From positions 1 to 6,859 of the forward strand of contig JACMLI010000309.1 in NCBI GenBank assembly GCA_014379705.1: a stretch of 6,859 bases of DNA, read 5' to 3'. Source of the stretch: Gemmatimonadaceae bacterium. Lineage in GTDB: Bacteria; Gemmatimonadota; Gemmatimonadetes; Gemmatimonadales; Gemmatimonadaceae. The notes beneath the pieces were generated by a model that did not search any database, was not told the DNA's origin, and saw only the letters and a list, made by a program, of their open reading frames with translations. Each line of letters opens with the position of its first letter. Within the stretch, counting starts at the first letter, position 1. Positions 1-5,101 of the stretch are shown piece by piece. Both the position numbers and the translations under genes were made by a program.

Positions 1-97
1 CCCTGGCCGACGCAGCCGCCGACTGCGCGCCCAGCGGGGCGGTAGTCATCGCCGCGGTGGCGAAGAGGGCAGACAGATGAAAGCGAATGGTGGTCAT
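1..97 (-). CDS. Secreted protein, N-terminal fragment (runs off left edge)
   Basis: Only the first 32 codons are in the window. The protein begins MTTIRFHLSALFATAAM and continues to a probable signal-peptidase site after A-P-L-G-A-Q-S. This has the shape of a Sec signal peptide: a short basic start (R5), a hydrophobic alanine/leucine core, then small residues. The ATG at 97-95 is supported by a GGAG ribosome-binding site six bases upstream (complement of 104-107). It starts 12 bp after the stop codon of the anti-sigma-like gene on the same strand, so it is probably the third gene of the sigma/anti-sigma operon. The function of the mature protein cannot be judged from this fragment. Confidence 0.65.
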   Translation of the reverse strand, partial: MTTIRFHLSALFATAAMTTAPLGAQSAAASAR

Positions 98-103
98 ATC
101 GAT

Positions 104-107
104 CTCC
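104..107 (-). promoter_or_regulatory. Ribosome binding site of the partial secreted protein
   Basis: The minus strand reads GGAG here, six bases before the ATG at 97. It fixes the start of a gene that is otherwise only a fragment. Confidence 0.55.
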
Positions 108-109
108 AA

Positions 110-742
110 TTAGGTGCCGCTGTAGTTGGACGGCACCGCGGTGCGGATCCGGGTGAGCAGTTCCCCGCGCTGCAGGGAACGTTCGACCATGCGCTGGTCG
201 TCGGGCGTGGATGCAGCGGAGAGTTGGACGATCTGCGCCAGCGTGAGTTCGAGGTCCTGCAGGAGCCGCTGGCGCGCCGCGTCACTCGCCGCGGGGGAGT
301 CGAGCAATAGGCGCGTGTCGGACAGCAGTTCGCGCGCCCACAGTTGCAGGGACGGGTCGGTCGTCCCGGTCGTCCCCGACGAGCGCACGGACGTCAGAAG
401 GGCATCGGCCCGCCCGAGGTGCTGCTCGGCGGCCTTGGCATAGAGCGCCAGGTCCGCCCGAGGCGCCGGTGCCGACGCGACGGCAGGCGCTGCCTCTTCG
501 GTCGTGGCATTGCGGCGCCCGACCTGGTAGCTGACGACCACCAGCACAGCGGCCGCGGCGGCCAGCGAAATCCAGCGCGTCCGGTGCACTGGGCGCAGCG
601 GACTCACGCCAACCGGGGTCGCGACGGGCAGGGACGGAATGATCGCCTCCCACATCGCTTCGCGCGGCACGGTCGCCGGCGGGCGGTTGTAGTCGCCCGC
701 TACGTCCTTCAGCCACGCGTCGAACTTCTCGTCGTCATTCAT
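110..742 (-). CDS. Membrane anti-sigma factor-like protein, no zinc motif
   Basis: A 210-residue single-pass membrane protein that probably binds and restrains the ECF sigma factor encoded just upstream. Residues 1-56 should be cytoplasmic and carry an acidic start (MNDDEKFDAW), a Y-N-R-P-P motif near 18-22 and P-R-E-A-M-W near 26-31. One transmembrane helix spans about 57-75, with HRTR before it and RR after it. The remaining 135 residues are predicted periplasmic, Ala/Leu/Gln-rich and probably helical. No HxxxCxxC zinc motif of classical ZAS anti-sigma factors is visible; there are no cysteines at all. The start at 742 is preferred over an in-frame ATG at 751: AGGAG (753-757) lies 10 bases before 742 but only one base before 751, and 742 gives an ATGA overlap with the sigma stop. 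The anti-sigma role rests on operon position and topology, not on a recognised domain. Confidence 0.7.
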   Translation of the reverse strand: MNDDEKFDAWLKDVAGDYNRPPATVPREAMWEAIIPSLPVATPVGVSPLRPVHRTRWISLAAAAAVLVVVSYQVGRRNATTEEAAPAVASAPAPRADLALYAKAAEQHLGRADALLTSVRSSGTTGTTDPSLQLWARELLSDTRLLLDSPAASDAARQRLLQDLELTLAQIVQLSAASTPDDQRMVERSLQRGELLTRIRTAVPSNYSGT

Positions 743-1281
743 GCGGACCATGCTCCTGCAAAATCGGCCAGGGCATGCCGCAACTTCGCGCGCGCCCGGA
801 ACAGTTGCGCCTTGGACGTCCCCGGCTGGATGCCGAGGGAGTGCGCGATCTCTTCGTGCGTGAATCCTTCCACGTCGTGCATCACGAACACGGTGCGATA
901 CCCAGGTGGAAGGTTGTCGATTGCGGCGTGGAGCCGCTGCCGGAGGTCGGGATCTGCCCGACGCGGCGTGGTGCCAATCATCTCTGCATCCTCGAGCGGA
1001 AACTCGCGAGAGCGAAGCCGCTTGACCTTTCGCAACCCGTTGAGCGACACCGACACCGTGATCGCATGGAGCCAGGTGCTCAACGCCGAGTCTCCCCTGA
1101 ATTCCCCCAACCGCTGGAAGGCCCGGACAAACGCGTCCTGCACGAAATCCCTCGCGAGGTCGTCGTCACCAGCGAGCCGGTAGGCCAGCCGGTAGACACG
1201 ATCCACATGCGCATCGTAGAGAGCTCGCTGCGCTTCCGAGTCTCCCGCCGCCGCCCGAGCGATGAGCTCACGTTCGTTCAC
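739..1281 (-). CDS. ECF (group 4) RNA polymerase sigma factor
   Basis: A 180-residue sigma-70 family protein of the extracytoplasmic function group. It directs RNA polymerase to a dedicated promoter set, usually including its own. Region 2 covers about residues 15-85 (ALYDAHVDRVYRLAYRLAGD, then DDLARDFVQDAFVRAF, the core-binding and -10 recognition part, ending WLHAITVSVSLNGLRK). A short linker follows, then region 4 at about 113-167 (LPPGYRTVFVMHDVEGFTHE with the helix-turn-helix E-E-I-A-H-S-L-G-I and SKAQLFRARAKLR). No region 1 or 3 is present. The GTG start at 1281 (VNERELIARAAAGD) is chosen because the family normally begins about here. The frame stays open upstream to 1500, but that stretch encodes Pro/Ala-rich low-complexity sequence arising from repeats. 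No good Shine-Dalgarno is visible before 1281; an in-frame GTG at 1326 is an alternative. It overlaps the anti-sigma-like gene by ATGA. Confidence 0.92.
   Translation of the reverse strand: MNERELIARAAAGDSEAQRALYDAHVDRVYRLAYRLAGDDDLARDFVQDAFVRAFQRLGEFRGDSALSTWLHAITVSVSLNGLRKVKRLRSREFPLEDAEMIGTTPRRADPDLRQRLHAAIDNLPPGYRTVFVMHDVEGFTHEEIAHSLGIQPGTSKAQLFRARAKLRHALADFAGAWSA
753..757 (-). promoter_or_regulatory. AGGAG ribosome binding site deciding the anti-sigma start
   Basis: The minus strand reads AGGAG inside the 3' end of the sigma gene. Spacing is 10 bases to the ATG at 742 and one base to the ATG at 751, so it supports the 742 start and translational coupling to the sigma gene. Confidence 0.5.
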
Positions 1282-1390
1282 TCGTTCACGTGGGGGGCGA
1301 GGGGGTAATCGGGACCGCGAGGGCACAGTGCCGTACGCGATCGACCATGGGACAAGATGAGGGGAAAGAGGGTTGCGTGGAGGAACGGAT

Positions 1391-1473
1391 GCTGGGGCTG
1401 GTTGGGGACGGGGGGCTGGGGCTGGTTGCTGGTTTCTAAGGGCTGGTGCTGCTACTGGTTGCAGGCTGGTGCT
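1391..1473 (+). repeat. CTGG-rich degenerate direct repeats
   Basis: A 14-bp exact direct repeat, GCTGGGGCTGGTTG, occurs at 1391-1404 and 1415-1428. A 10-bp repeat, GGCTGGTGCT, occurs at 1441-1450 and 1464-1473. Many partial GCTGG units lie between and after them. It looks like an expanded simple-sequence tract between divergent genes rather than coding sequence. Confidence 0.75.
1394..1421 (+). other. Predicted G-quadruplex motif, plus strand
   Basis: Four runs of at least four G occur at 1394-1397, 1404-1407, 1410-1415 and 1418-1421, with loops of six, two and two bases. This satisfies a strict G4 N1-7 rule. It lies on the non-template strand for the transporter gene, about 170 bp upstream of its start. 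Folding in the cell is not shown. Confidence 0.6.
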
Positions 1474-1525
1474 GAGGGCTGAGGCCAGGGCTGGGTTCAC
1501 GAGGATCCACGTGCAGTGCCCACTG

Positions 1526-1544
1526 CCCGCCTGCCCGCCCGCCC
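1526..1544 (-). other. Predicted G-quadruplex motif, minus strand
   Basis: The plus strand has CCC at 1526-1528, 1534-1536, 1538-1540 and 1542-1544, so the minus strand has four G3 runs with loops of one, one and five bases. It lies 45 bp upstream of the transporter start, on its template strand, and on the non-template strand of the sigma operon. Confidence 0.5.
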
Positions 1545-1589
1545 AGGCCGCCTATCCACTTCCCGGCCGCGGACCATATTCCCGCCCCC

Positions 1590-3032
1590 ATGACCGACGC
1601 CCAGCCCGCTACCCAGCCGACCCCCTTCGCCGAGCAAATCTGGTGGCGATGGGTGGTCATCGTCGCCGTGGCGCTGGGGGTGATCGCCATCGGGGCTCCC
1701 GAGGGCATCACGCCCGAAGGGTGGCGACTCTTCGCGATCTTCCTGGCCACTATCGTCGGGTCGATCCTGCGGCCCGTGCCGGCCGGGGCGGTCGTGTTCC
1801 TGGGCATTTGCGCGATCGCGGCCACGCGCACGATGTCGCCGGCGGACTCGCTCAAGGGCTACTCCGACCCGGTCGTCTGGCTCGTGCTCTGCGCCTTCTT
1901 CATCTCGCGCGGGGTCATGGGCACGGGGCTCGGTCGTCGTATCGCCTTCATCTTCATCCGCCTGCTCGGCCGCCGTTCGTTAGGTCTGTCGTACGCGCTC
2001 GGCGCGACGGACGTGGTCCTGGCCTCCGTCATTCCCTCGAACAGCGCGCGCGCCGGCGGTATCGTCTTCCCGATCGTCCGCAGCCTGGCCGAGGCTTACG
2101 ACTCCACGCCGGGCCTCACGCGGCGACGGCTGGGGGCGTACCTCATGACGACCGTCTACCACTGCGACGTCATTGCATGCGCCATGTTCATCACCGGGCA
2201 GGCGTCGAACGTGTTGATCGCGAAGTTCGCGCTGGAGATCACCAACGTCGAGCTGACATACTCGCGGTGGCTCGTTGGTGGCATCGTGCCGGGGCTCGTG
2301 GCGTTGCTGCTCGTGCCATACGTGATCTTCCTGATCTTCCCGCCCGAGGTGAAGGAGACGCCGCACGCGGCGGAGTTCGGCCGGCGCGAACTGGAGCTGA
2401 TGGGGCCGATGTCGCGCGGCGAGAAGTCGATGCTCGCGGTGTTCTTCGCGGTCGCCCTTCTGTGGATGACGCCTTCGATCCACGGCATTCACTACGCGGT
2501 GGTGGCCCTCATGGGCGTGAGCGCGCTCCTCCTGACCAAGGTGATTGCGTGGGAGGACCTGCTTACCGAGCGGCAGGCATGGGACGTGTTCATCTGGTAC
2601 GGCGGTCTCGTGCGGATGGCGGAAGCCCTCGGCGAAACAGGGATCACGCGACGATTTGCCGAGTTCGCCGCGTCGTGGACGACCGGTTGGTCATGGCCGG
2701 CTGCGCTGGCGATCCTGGTGCTCGTGTACTTCTACGCGCACTACGCGTTCGCGAGCATCACCGCCCATGCGACGGCGATGTTGACGCCATTCCTCGTGGT
2801 GTCGCTCGCAGCTGGCGCACCGCCGGAGCTGGCGGTACTGTCGCTGGCGGCGGCGTCCAACCTGGGCGCATCGCTCACGCACTACGGCACGACGACGTCT
2901 CCCATCTACTTCGGCGCGCGCTACGTGACGCAGCGGGAGTGGTGGCGCCTGGGCTTCATCGTTTCGGTGATCACGCTTGGTGTCTGGGGAACGGTGGGAA
3001 CGTTGTGGTGGAAGGTGTTGGGGTGGTGGTGA
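1590..3032 (+). CDS. DASS (SLC13-type) anion/dicarboxylate symporter
   Basis: A 480-residue polytopic inner-membrane carrier of the divalent anion:sodium symporter family, closest by motif to the CitT/YbhI/plastid DiT1 branch that moves dicarboxylates such as 2-oxoglutarate, malate, citrate or tartrate. Family signatures visible are PSNSARAGGIVFPI at 149-162 (first substrate/Na+ hairpin motif), TGQASN at 202-207, Y-A-H-Y-A-F-A-S-I-T-A-H at 382-393, SNLGASLTHYGT at 423-434, PIYFGARYV at 438-446, and the tail WWRLGFIVSV...WWKVLGWW. Roughly 11-14 hydrophobic segments or re-entrant hairpins spread over 20-475. The length is normal for the family. Position 433-438 reads GTTTSP where characterised members typically have GTGPAP. 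The ATG at 1590 is chosen because the N-terminus fits the family; no strong Shine-Dalgarno precedes it. The PLP enzyme follows 68 bp downstream on the same strand, suggesting linked function. The substrate is not determined by sequence alone. Confidence 0.9.
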   Translation: MTDAQPATQPTPFAEQIWWRWVVIVAVALGVIAIGAPEGITPEGWRLFAIFLATIVGSILRPVPAGAVVFLGICAIAATRTMSPADSLKGYSDPVVWLVLCAFFISRGVMGTGLGRRIAFIFIRLLGRRSLGLSYALGATDVVLASVIPSNSARAGGIVFPIVRSLAEAYDSTPGLTRRRLGAYLMTTVYHCDVIACAMFITGQASNVLIAKFALEITNVELTYSRWLVGGIVPGLVALLLVPYVIFLIFPPEVKETPHAAEFGRRELELMGPMSRGEKSMLAVFFAVALLWMTPSIHGIHYAVVALMGVSALLLTKVIAWEDLLTERQAWDVFIWYGGLVRMAEALGETGITRRFAEFAASWTTGWSWPAALAILVLVYFYAHYAFASITAHATAMLTPFLVVSLAAGAPPELAVLSLAAASNLGASLTHYGTTTSPIYFGARYVTQREWWRLGFIVSVITLGVWGTVGTLWWKVLGWW

Positions 3033-3039
3033 GGGGAGA

Positions 3040-3069
3040 CGGATGGACGGGATAGACGGGATGGACGGG
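3040..3069 (+). repeat. 9-bp tandem repeat, three copies
   Basis: Three head-to-tail units follow the transporter stop: CGGATGGAC (3040-3048), GGGATAGAC (3049-3057) and GGGATGGAC (3058-3066), then GGG. It lies in the 68-bp spacer before the PLP-enzyme gene. It has no obvious hairpin and looks like a small minisatellite. Confidence 0.8.
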
Positions 3070-3100
3070 CGCTCAGGCCTGCAATAAAACCATTAGGGGT

Positions 3101-4225
3101 ATGCTGACGCTTCGTACGGATACCGCCGAACGCCTCGCGCAGCTCCAGGAGCTCGAGACGCCGTGTGCGCTGGTGGACCTCGATCGGCTGGCCACGAACC
3201 TGGATCGCATGGCGTCGTATGCCGTGCTGCACGGGCTGGCGTTGCGGCCGCACGTGAAGACGCACAAGTCGCCGCGCATCGCGGCGGAACAGCTGCGCCT
3301 CGGGGCGGTCGGACTCACGTGTGCCACGCCGCGCGAGCTCGAGGTGATGTCCGACGTGTCGCACGACCTGCTGCTCGCCTATCCGCTGCTCGGCGACTCC
3401 AAGCTCAAGCGGGTGATGAACCTGCCGCGATCTGTGCGACTGACGGTGGGACTCGATTCGATGATCGCGGTGGATGCCCTGGGGGAGGCCGCCGAGGCCG
3501 CGGATCGTGATGTCGAGGTCCTCGTGGAAGTGGACCTCGGCATGCATCGCGTGGGCGTGCAATCGGCAGCGGAAGCGCTGGCGCTCGCACTGCACATCCG
3601 GTCGCGGCCCCTGCTGCGATTCGCGGGGGTGATGTTCTATCCCGGGCACATCCGCGAGCACGTGCAGCAGCAGGACCAGAACCTCGATCGGCTGCGCGCC
3701 GACGTGTCAGACCTGATCGACGTCCTTCGTCGCGGTGGCGTTGAGGCGCGCGTGGTGAGCGGTGGATCGACGCCGGCGGCGTGGCGCATGCACGAGGTCC
3801 AGGGAGTCACCGAGGTGCGTCCGGGGACGTACGTCTACAACGACCGCACGACCGCTGCTCTGGGAGCGTGCGCGTGGGACGACTGCGCCTTCACGGTACT
3901 CGGTACCGTAGTGAGCACCGCGGTCCCGGGGCAGGCGGTGGTGGATTGTGGCGCAAAGGCGCTGGGGCGCGAACCGATGCGTGGGGTGGAAGGTGAGGGC
4001 TTCGGTGCCCTCCTCGACCGCCCCGAGGTCGTGGTAACGCGCATGAGCGAGGAGCACGGCGTGCTCGACCTGAGTGCATCGAGCTGGCGCCCACGCGTCG
4101 GGGAGTTGGTCCGCATCGTGCCGAACCACGTCTGCATCGTGGTTCACCTGAACGACGTGATCCACGGCGTGCGAGGCGACCAGGTGGAGGCGAGTTGGCC
4201 GGTGGCGGCGCGCGGGCGGACGTAA
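3101..4225 (+). CDS. Fold-type III PLP enzyme, D-threonine aldolase/D-serine dehydratase-like
   Basis: A 374-residue cytoplasmic enzyme of the alanine-racemase-fold (type III) PLP group that includes D-threonine aldolase, eukaryotic-type D-serine dehydratase (DSD) and D-threo-3-hydroxyaspartate dehydratase. The opening ELETPCALVDLDRLATNLDR (17-36) is typical. RPHVKTHKS at 49-57 holds the expected PLP lysine, probably K53. MFYPGHI (178-184) and the phosphate-binding G-G-S-T-P (221-225) follow. EVRPGTYVYND is at 238-248 and EEHG at 317-320. The C-terminal PNHVC (341-345) gives His343 and Cys345, an HxC pair like the zinc site of DSD rather than the His/Asp metal pair I recall for D-threonine aldolase. 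Full length suggests an active protein. The ATG at 3101 is preceded by TTAGGGGT, a poorly spaced Shine-Dalgarno, so the leader may be very short. The product is likely a 2-oxo acid plus ammonia (dehydratase) or glycine plus aldehyde (aldolase); the exact substrate is open. Confidence 0.88.
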   Translation: MLTLRTDTAERLAQLQELETPCALVDLDRLATNLDRMASYAVLHGLALRPHVKTHKSPRIAAEQLRLGAVGLTCATPRELEVMSDVSHDLLLAYPLLGDSKLKRVMNLPRSVRLTVGLDSMIAVDALGEAAEAADRDVEVLVEVDLGMHRVGVQSAAEALALALHIRSRPLLRFAGVMFYPGHIREHVQQQDQNLDRLRADVSDLIDVLRRGGVEARVVSGGSTPAAWRMHEVQGVTEVRPGTYVYNDRTTAALGACAWDDCAFTVLGTVVSTAVPGQAVVDCGAKALGREPMRGVEGEGFGALLDRPEVVVTRMSEEHGVLDLSASSWRPRVGELVRIVPNHVCIVVHLNDVIHGVRGDQVEASWPVAARGRT

Positions 4226-4430
4226 CGGCGAGCGGGGGGAACGGCGAGCGGGGGAAAGAGCGAGCGGGGGGTAGAGCGAGCGGGGAAAGCGCGAGCGGAT
4301 GAGCGTTCAAACGTCGCCATTCCACCCGCTCGCCGTATCCCCCGCTCGCCGTATCTCCCGCTCGCCGTATCTCCCGCTCGCAGTATCTCCCGCTCGCCGT
4401 ATCCCCCGCTCGCGCTTCTCGCTCGCCCAT
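4225..4430. repeat. Two facing arrays of a 16-bp repeat (inverted arrangement)
   Basis: The left arm carries five copies of GCGAGCGG, starting at 4228, 4244, 4260, 4276 and 4291 (spacings 16, 16, 16, 15). The right arm carries six copies of its reverse complement CCGCTCGC, starting at 4326, 4342, 4358, 4374, 4390 and 4406 (all spaced 16), plus a degenerate seventh, TCGCTCGC, at 4419. The right-arm unit is about CCGCTCGCCGTATCTC; the left-arm spacers are purine-rich and less conserved. The longest arm-to-arm match I found is 15 bp: ACGGCGAGCGGGGGA at 4241-4255 against 4338-4352. The arms flank a loop of about 27 bases containing CGTTCAAACG. The array begins in the stop codon of the PLP-enzyme gene and ends a few bases from the stop of the convergent YceI-like gene. 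A large hairpin with several possible registers would form in RNA from either strand, so it may act as a bidirectional terminator or mRNA 3' stabiliser. That role is inference. Confidence 0.9.
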
Positions 4431-4432
4431 GC

Positions 4433-5023
4433 CTAACGAGCAGCCGCGCTCAGCACCGGAACGATGCGCGCCGCGGGGACGCGCATGCGCACGTCGATGC
4501 GCACGCTGTCGGCGATCGCCAGGAAGAGCGGGTTGATGCCGGCGAGCCCCTTGGGAACGCCCACCGCGAATTCCCGGCGCGAGAGCGAGAAGGCGCCGGC
4601 GATGTCGATGGAGGACGACGCGCCGGCACCACCATCGATGGGCCACGCCGACCGTATGGATGCCTCGCGGCCCCGGAGGGACAACGTGCCATCCACGAGG
4701 ACGCTGCCATTCTCTCGCTGCACCGCCGTCGAGCGGAACGAGATGAACGGATGCAGGTCGGCGAAAAGGAAACGTGGACCACGCAGGTGGCGATCGCGTA
4801 GCGCGATGCCGGTGCTCAGGCTGGCCGCTTCGACGTCGAGGCGCACGCTGGCGCGCGTGATGCATTCGTCGTCGAGTTCGAGCACGCCGTGCACGCGCGT
4901 GAAGCGACCGCGGATCGGATACACGCCAAACCACCGCACCTCGAAGGAGATCGTGGTGTTGGTCGCGTCCAGGACGAGCTGCCGCTCAGTCGTGCCCATG
5001 CTCCACGGAAAAGAAGAGGACAC
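4433..5023 (-). CDS. YceI-like domain protein
   Basis: A 196-residue protein matching the YceI family, a lipocalin-like antiparallel beta-barrel that binds polyisoprenoids or quinone-like lipids in characterised members. Visible family features are LVLDATNTTISFEVRWFGV (17-35) and G-R-F-T-R-V-H-G-V-L-E-L-D at 39-51, then V-E-A-A-S-L-S-T-G before R-D-R-H-L-R-G (76-82). L-H-P-F-I-S-F-R-S-T follows, then a G-x-L-S-L-R-G-R segment and G-A-F-S-L-S-R-R-E-F near 142-151. Many YceI proteins are exported, but no signal peptide is seen here; the N-terminus MSSSFPWSMG is short and not hydrophobic, so it may be cytoplasmic. The listed start is a GTG at 5023, only three codons after an in-frame stop; an ATG at 4999 (188 residues) is the alternative and neither has a well-placed Shine-Dalgarno. 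It follows the copper lipoprotein by 78 bp on the same strand and could be cotranscribed. Confidence 0.8.
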   Translation of the reverse strand: MSSSFPWSMGTTERQLVLDATNTTISFEVRWFGVYPIRGRFTRVHGVLELDDECITRASVRLDVEAASLSTGIALRDRHLRGPRFLFADLHPFISFRSTAVQRENGSVLVDGTLSLRGREASIRSAWPIDGGAGASSSIDIAGAFSLSRREFAVGVPKGLAGINPLFLAIADSVRIDVRMRVPAARIVPVLSAAAR

Positions 5024-5101
5024 CGCCGCCGATCACTTGCCTGCTCCACCCCCACGATCGACGACGGTGCCTCGAGTCTTCAATTGCGCGTGCTGCGTGC
5101 G

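Larger units (their letters stand above)
1282..1589. other. Divergent intergenic region, GC-run-rich
   Basis: This 308-bp gap separates the minus-strand sigma operon from the plus-strand transporter and must hold promoters for both. I see no convincing consensus sigma-70 or ECF promoter by eye. A CATATT at 1575-1580, about nine bases before the transporter ATG, could be a -10 element for a very short leader, but no matching -35 is clear. The region contains G-rich CTGG-type repeats (1391-1495) and a C-rich block (1524-1544), annotated separately. No small gene with a ribosome-binding site is supported. The long frame open on the minus strand through 1282-1500 reads as Pro/Ala/Ser/Gln low complexity and is judged non-coding. 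Confidence 0.6.

Noticed and set aside
344..1183. Plus-strand open frame of 279 codons opposite the sigma/anti-sigma genes
   Set aside because: It is antisense to two well-supported genes and shows the Arg-rich composition of a shadow frame.
1373..3055. Plus-strand open frame of 560 codons overlapping the transporter
   Set aside because: It is Arg/Gly/Ala-rich with no domain signature and lies in a different frame from the clearly recognisable transporter; typical of high-GC shadow frames.
2921..3661. Minus-strand open frame of 246 codons
   Set aside because: It is antisense to the transporter end and the PLP enzyme, His/Arg-rich, with no motif and no ribosome-binding site.
4225..4430. CRISPR array
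   Set aside because: Units are only 16 bp with no unique spacers of 25-40 bp, the two halves are inverted relative to each other, and no cas gene is nearby.
3891..4934. Minus-strand open frame of 347 codons spanning the repeat array
   Set aside because: It overlaps the PLP-enzyme gene and the YceI-like gene in other frames, is Arg/Pro/Ala-rich, and its central repeats just translate the 16-bp DNA array.
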